Assembly: GCA_012271225.1 (NCBI GenBank)
Contig: JAAXGS010000077.1
Location: forward strand, 1 to 6,815
Direction: 5' to 3'
Length of the DNA: 6,815 nt
Source of the DNA: Dehalococcoidia bacterium
Lineage (GTDB): Bacteria > Chloroflexota > Dehalococcoidia > UBA6926
Position numbers and translations under genes: made by a program. Below, piece after piece: positions 5,876-6,815 of the stretch (position 1 is the first letter of the stretch; every line of letters starts with the position of its first letter). The notes below the pieces were generated by a model. It was not told the origin of the DNA, made no database searches, and was given only the letters and a program-made list of their open reading frames with translations.

Positions 5876-5893
5876 GTGAGGGACGGGTTTTTT
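5867..5893 (+). terminator. Intrinsic terminator of the T-box leader
   Basis: A perfect eight-pair stem, CCCGTCCC (5867-5874) with GGGACGGG (5880-5887), encloses a TGTGA loop and is followed by six T residues (5888-5893). Charged tRNA-Trp should let this form and stop transcription 64 bases before trpE. Confidence 0.95.
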
Positions 5894-5957
5894 GCTTGTA
5901 TGGCCGCAACAACAGGGCGGAGAAACGGACGAGGGAGCAGAGGAAGGCGGGACGACG

Positions 5958-6815
5958 ATGGTGACCTATTTCCCGGACGTGGATGAGGTCTGCGGGATGC
6001 GCAGCCGGGGAAACGTCGTGCCGGTCTGGCGAGACATCCCCGCCGATATGGAAACGCCCGTCACGGCCTACCTCAAGGTCGCGCGGGAGGCCCCCTCATT
6101 TCTCCTTGAGAGCGTGGAGGGGGGAGAGCGCATCGCCCGCTACAGCTTCATCGGCACGCTGCCGACCAAGGTGCTGACAACCGGCCCCACAACCCCGAGT
6201 GGCAGCATCGATCCGCTGACCCTGATCGAGAAGGAGCTTCACGGCGTGCGCCCGGCGCCCGTCCCCGGCCTGCCGCGTTTCCTGGGCGGCGCGGTCGGGT
6301 ACATCTCCTATGACGCCATCAGCCACTTTGAGCCGCGCGTCCCCCGGCACGAGAACCCGGACCCCATGACCCTGCCAGAATCCGTGTTCATGATGACCGA
6401 TACGCTCCTCATCTTTGACCACGTCAAGCACGTCATCAAGATTGTCAGTCACGCATCGCTTGAGGGGGATGATGACCGGATTCGTAGTGCATATGAGCAG
6501 GCCGTTCAGCGCATTGAGGCCCTGAACGCGCGGCTGGAATCGGGGAGCGTTGAGCAGAACGCCTGCCTGACGCCGGGCGCGCCGGATGACTACCGCAGTG
6601 AGTTGACGTCCAATCACACGCCGGAGTCCTTCATGCGGCAGGTGGAGGAGGCGCGAGAGCTGATCACGGCCGGCGAGTGTATCCAGGTCGTCCTGTCGCA
6701 GCGTCTTGGCCGCCGCACGTCCGCCGCGCCGTTCGACATTTATCGGGCGCTGCGGGCGCTCAATCCATCTCCCTACATGTACTTCCTTGATATGGGTGAT
6801 TTTCACATCATCGGC
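5958..6815 (+). CDS. trpE: Anthranilate synthase component I (3' end outside window)
   Basis: This enzyme converts chorismate with ammonia, supplied by the TrpG glutaminase, to anthranilate and pyruvate, the first committed step of tryptophan synthesis. 286 codons are visible of about 500 usual. The N-terminal domain carries LLESVEGGERIARYSFIG (about 49-66). Its LLES segment and the NPSPYMYF motif (about 269-276) correspond to the sites linked to tryptophan feedback binding in enterobacterial TrpE. FLGGAVGYISYDAISHFE lies near 113-130, and the chorismate-binding domain begins after about 215 (EARELITAGECIQVVLSQR). The start ATG 5958 has AGGAAGG at 5941-5947, ten bases upstream; an in-frame ATG at 5997 is less likely. 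A pabB assignment is disfavoured by the Trp T-box and the feedback motifs. Regulation is by the Trp T-box leader and, by inference, by end-product inhibition. Confidence 0.97.
   Translation, partial: MVTYFPDVDEVCGMRSRGNVVPVWRDIPADMETPVTAYLKVAREAPSFLLESVEGGERIARYSFIGTLPTKVLTTGPTTPSGSIDPLTLIEKELHGVRPAPVPGLPRFLGGAVGYISYDAISHFEPRVPRHENPDPMTLPESVFMMTDTLLIFDHVKHVIKIVSHASLEGDDDRIRSAYEQAVQRIEALNARLESGSVEQNACLTPGAPDDYRSELTSNHTPESFMRQVEEARELITAGECIQVVLSQRLGRRTSAAPFDIYRALRALNPSPYMYFLDMGDFHIIG

Larger units (their letters stand above)
5576..5893 (+). promoter_or_regulatory. Tryptophan-specific T-box riboswitch (transcription attenuation)
   Basis: This leader RNA senses the charging state of tRNA-Trp. 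Stem I base: AGGC 5598-5601 with GCCT 5695-5698, separated by a likely kink-turn from CGAG 5608-5611 with CTCG 5688-5691. The specifier loop faces AGTAGTA (5612-5618) with GAATGGA (5681-5687) and is closed by CCGTC 5619-5623 with GACGG 5676-5680. The specifier is TGG at 5684-5686, the Trp codon. The distal arm has AGAGA (5638-5642) and a GGTGGAA loop (5653-5659) inside GCCGGG/CCCGGC. The Stem IIA/B element has GGCT 5733-5736 with AGCC 5761-5764 and ACGGAG 5740-5745 with CTCCGT 5751-5756, including the F-box CCGTTA (5753-5758). Stem III is 5812-5820 with 5825-5833. The T-box sequence is 5837-5852. Its UGGC bulge (5842-5845) is complementary to GCCA, the expected 3' end of tRNA-Trp with discriminator G73. 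Everything matches the downstream trpE. Confidence 0.95.

Noticed and set aside
5900..5986. Short ORF between the terminator and trpE as a leader peptide
   Set aside because: It has no Trp codons and no clear ribosome site, and runs out of frame across the trpE start. The T-box already accounts for regulation.
6096..6806. 236-codon minus-strand ORF opposite trpE
   Set aside because: trpE is unmistakable on the plus strand; the antisense frame has no family features.

Overview
This is a 6.8 kb, GC-rich, gene-dense bacterial fragment with no mobile elements, tRNA or rRNA genes, or CRISPR. The window holds a tryptophan-type T-box leader in front of trpE, a DUF362 protein, a PF04909-type amidohydrolase, a stand-alone GrdB-like protein, and little Shine-Dalgarno dependence at some starts. 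Together these suggest a Chloroflexota-like organism (Dehalococcoidia/SAR202 type). That placement is an inference from gene content and GC, not from a marker gene.

Layout, left to right. Bases 1-462 are the 3' part of a Pro/Ala/Glu-rich protein with a tandem 21-bp repeat. Bases 521-850 encode a small unknown protein that probably starts at TTG. Bases 904-1857 encode a GrdB-like (glycine/sarcosine/betaine reductase selenoprotein B family) protein interrupted by one in-frame TGA at 1540-1542. The TGA sits where homologues carry the first Cys of a CxxC motif and is followed by a plausible bacterial SECIS hairpin, so I read it as one selenoprotein gene. Two minus-strand genes follow: an EcsC/DUF697-like protein (1923-2723) and a DUF362 protein (2798-3916). 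A divergent intergenic region of about 50 bp separates them from a plus-strand pair, an amidohydrolase (3968-4840, probably a leaderless mRNA) and the RNA 2',3'-cyclic phosphodiesterase/ligase ThpR (4907-5521).

The right end is a complete transcription-attenuation unit. It has a near-consensus promoter (TTGACA, 17-nt spacer, TACCAT), a full canonical T-box leader with a UGG specifier, mutually exclusive antiterminator and terminator helices, and then trpE (5958 to the window edge, truncated). Uncharged tRNA-Trp should open this switch, so anthranilate synthase is made when tryptophan is short. The visible trpE also retains the residues linked to tryptophan feedback binding, implying a second layer of control at the enzyme.

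The most interesting item is the candidate selenoprotein. Standard annotation would split it into two hypothetical ORFs (ending at 1542 and starting at 1546) and lose its redox centre.
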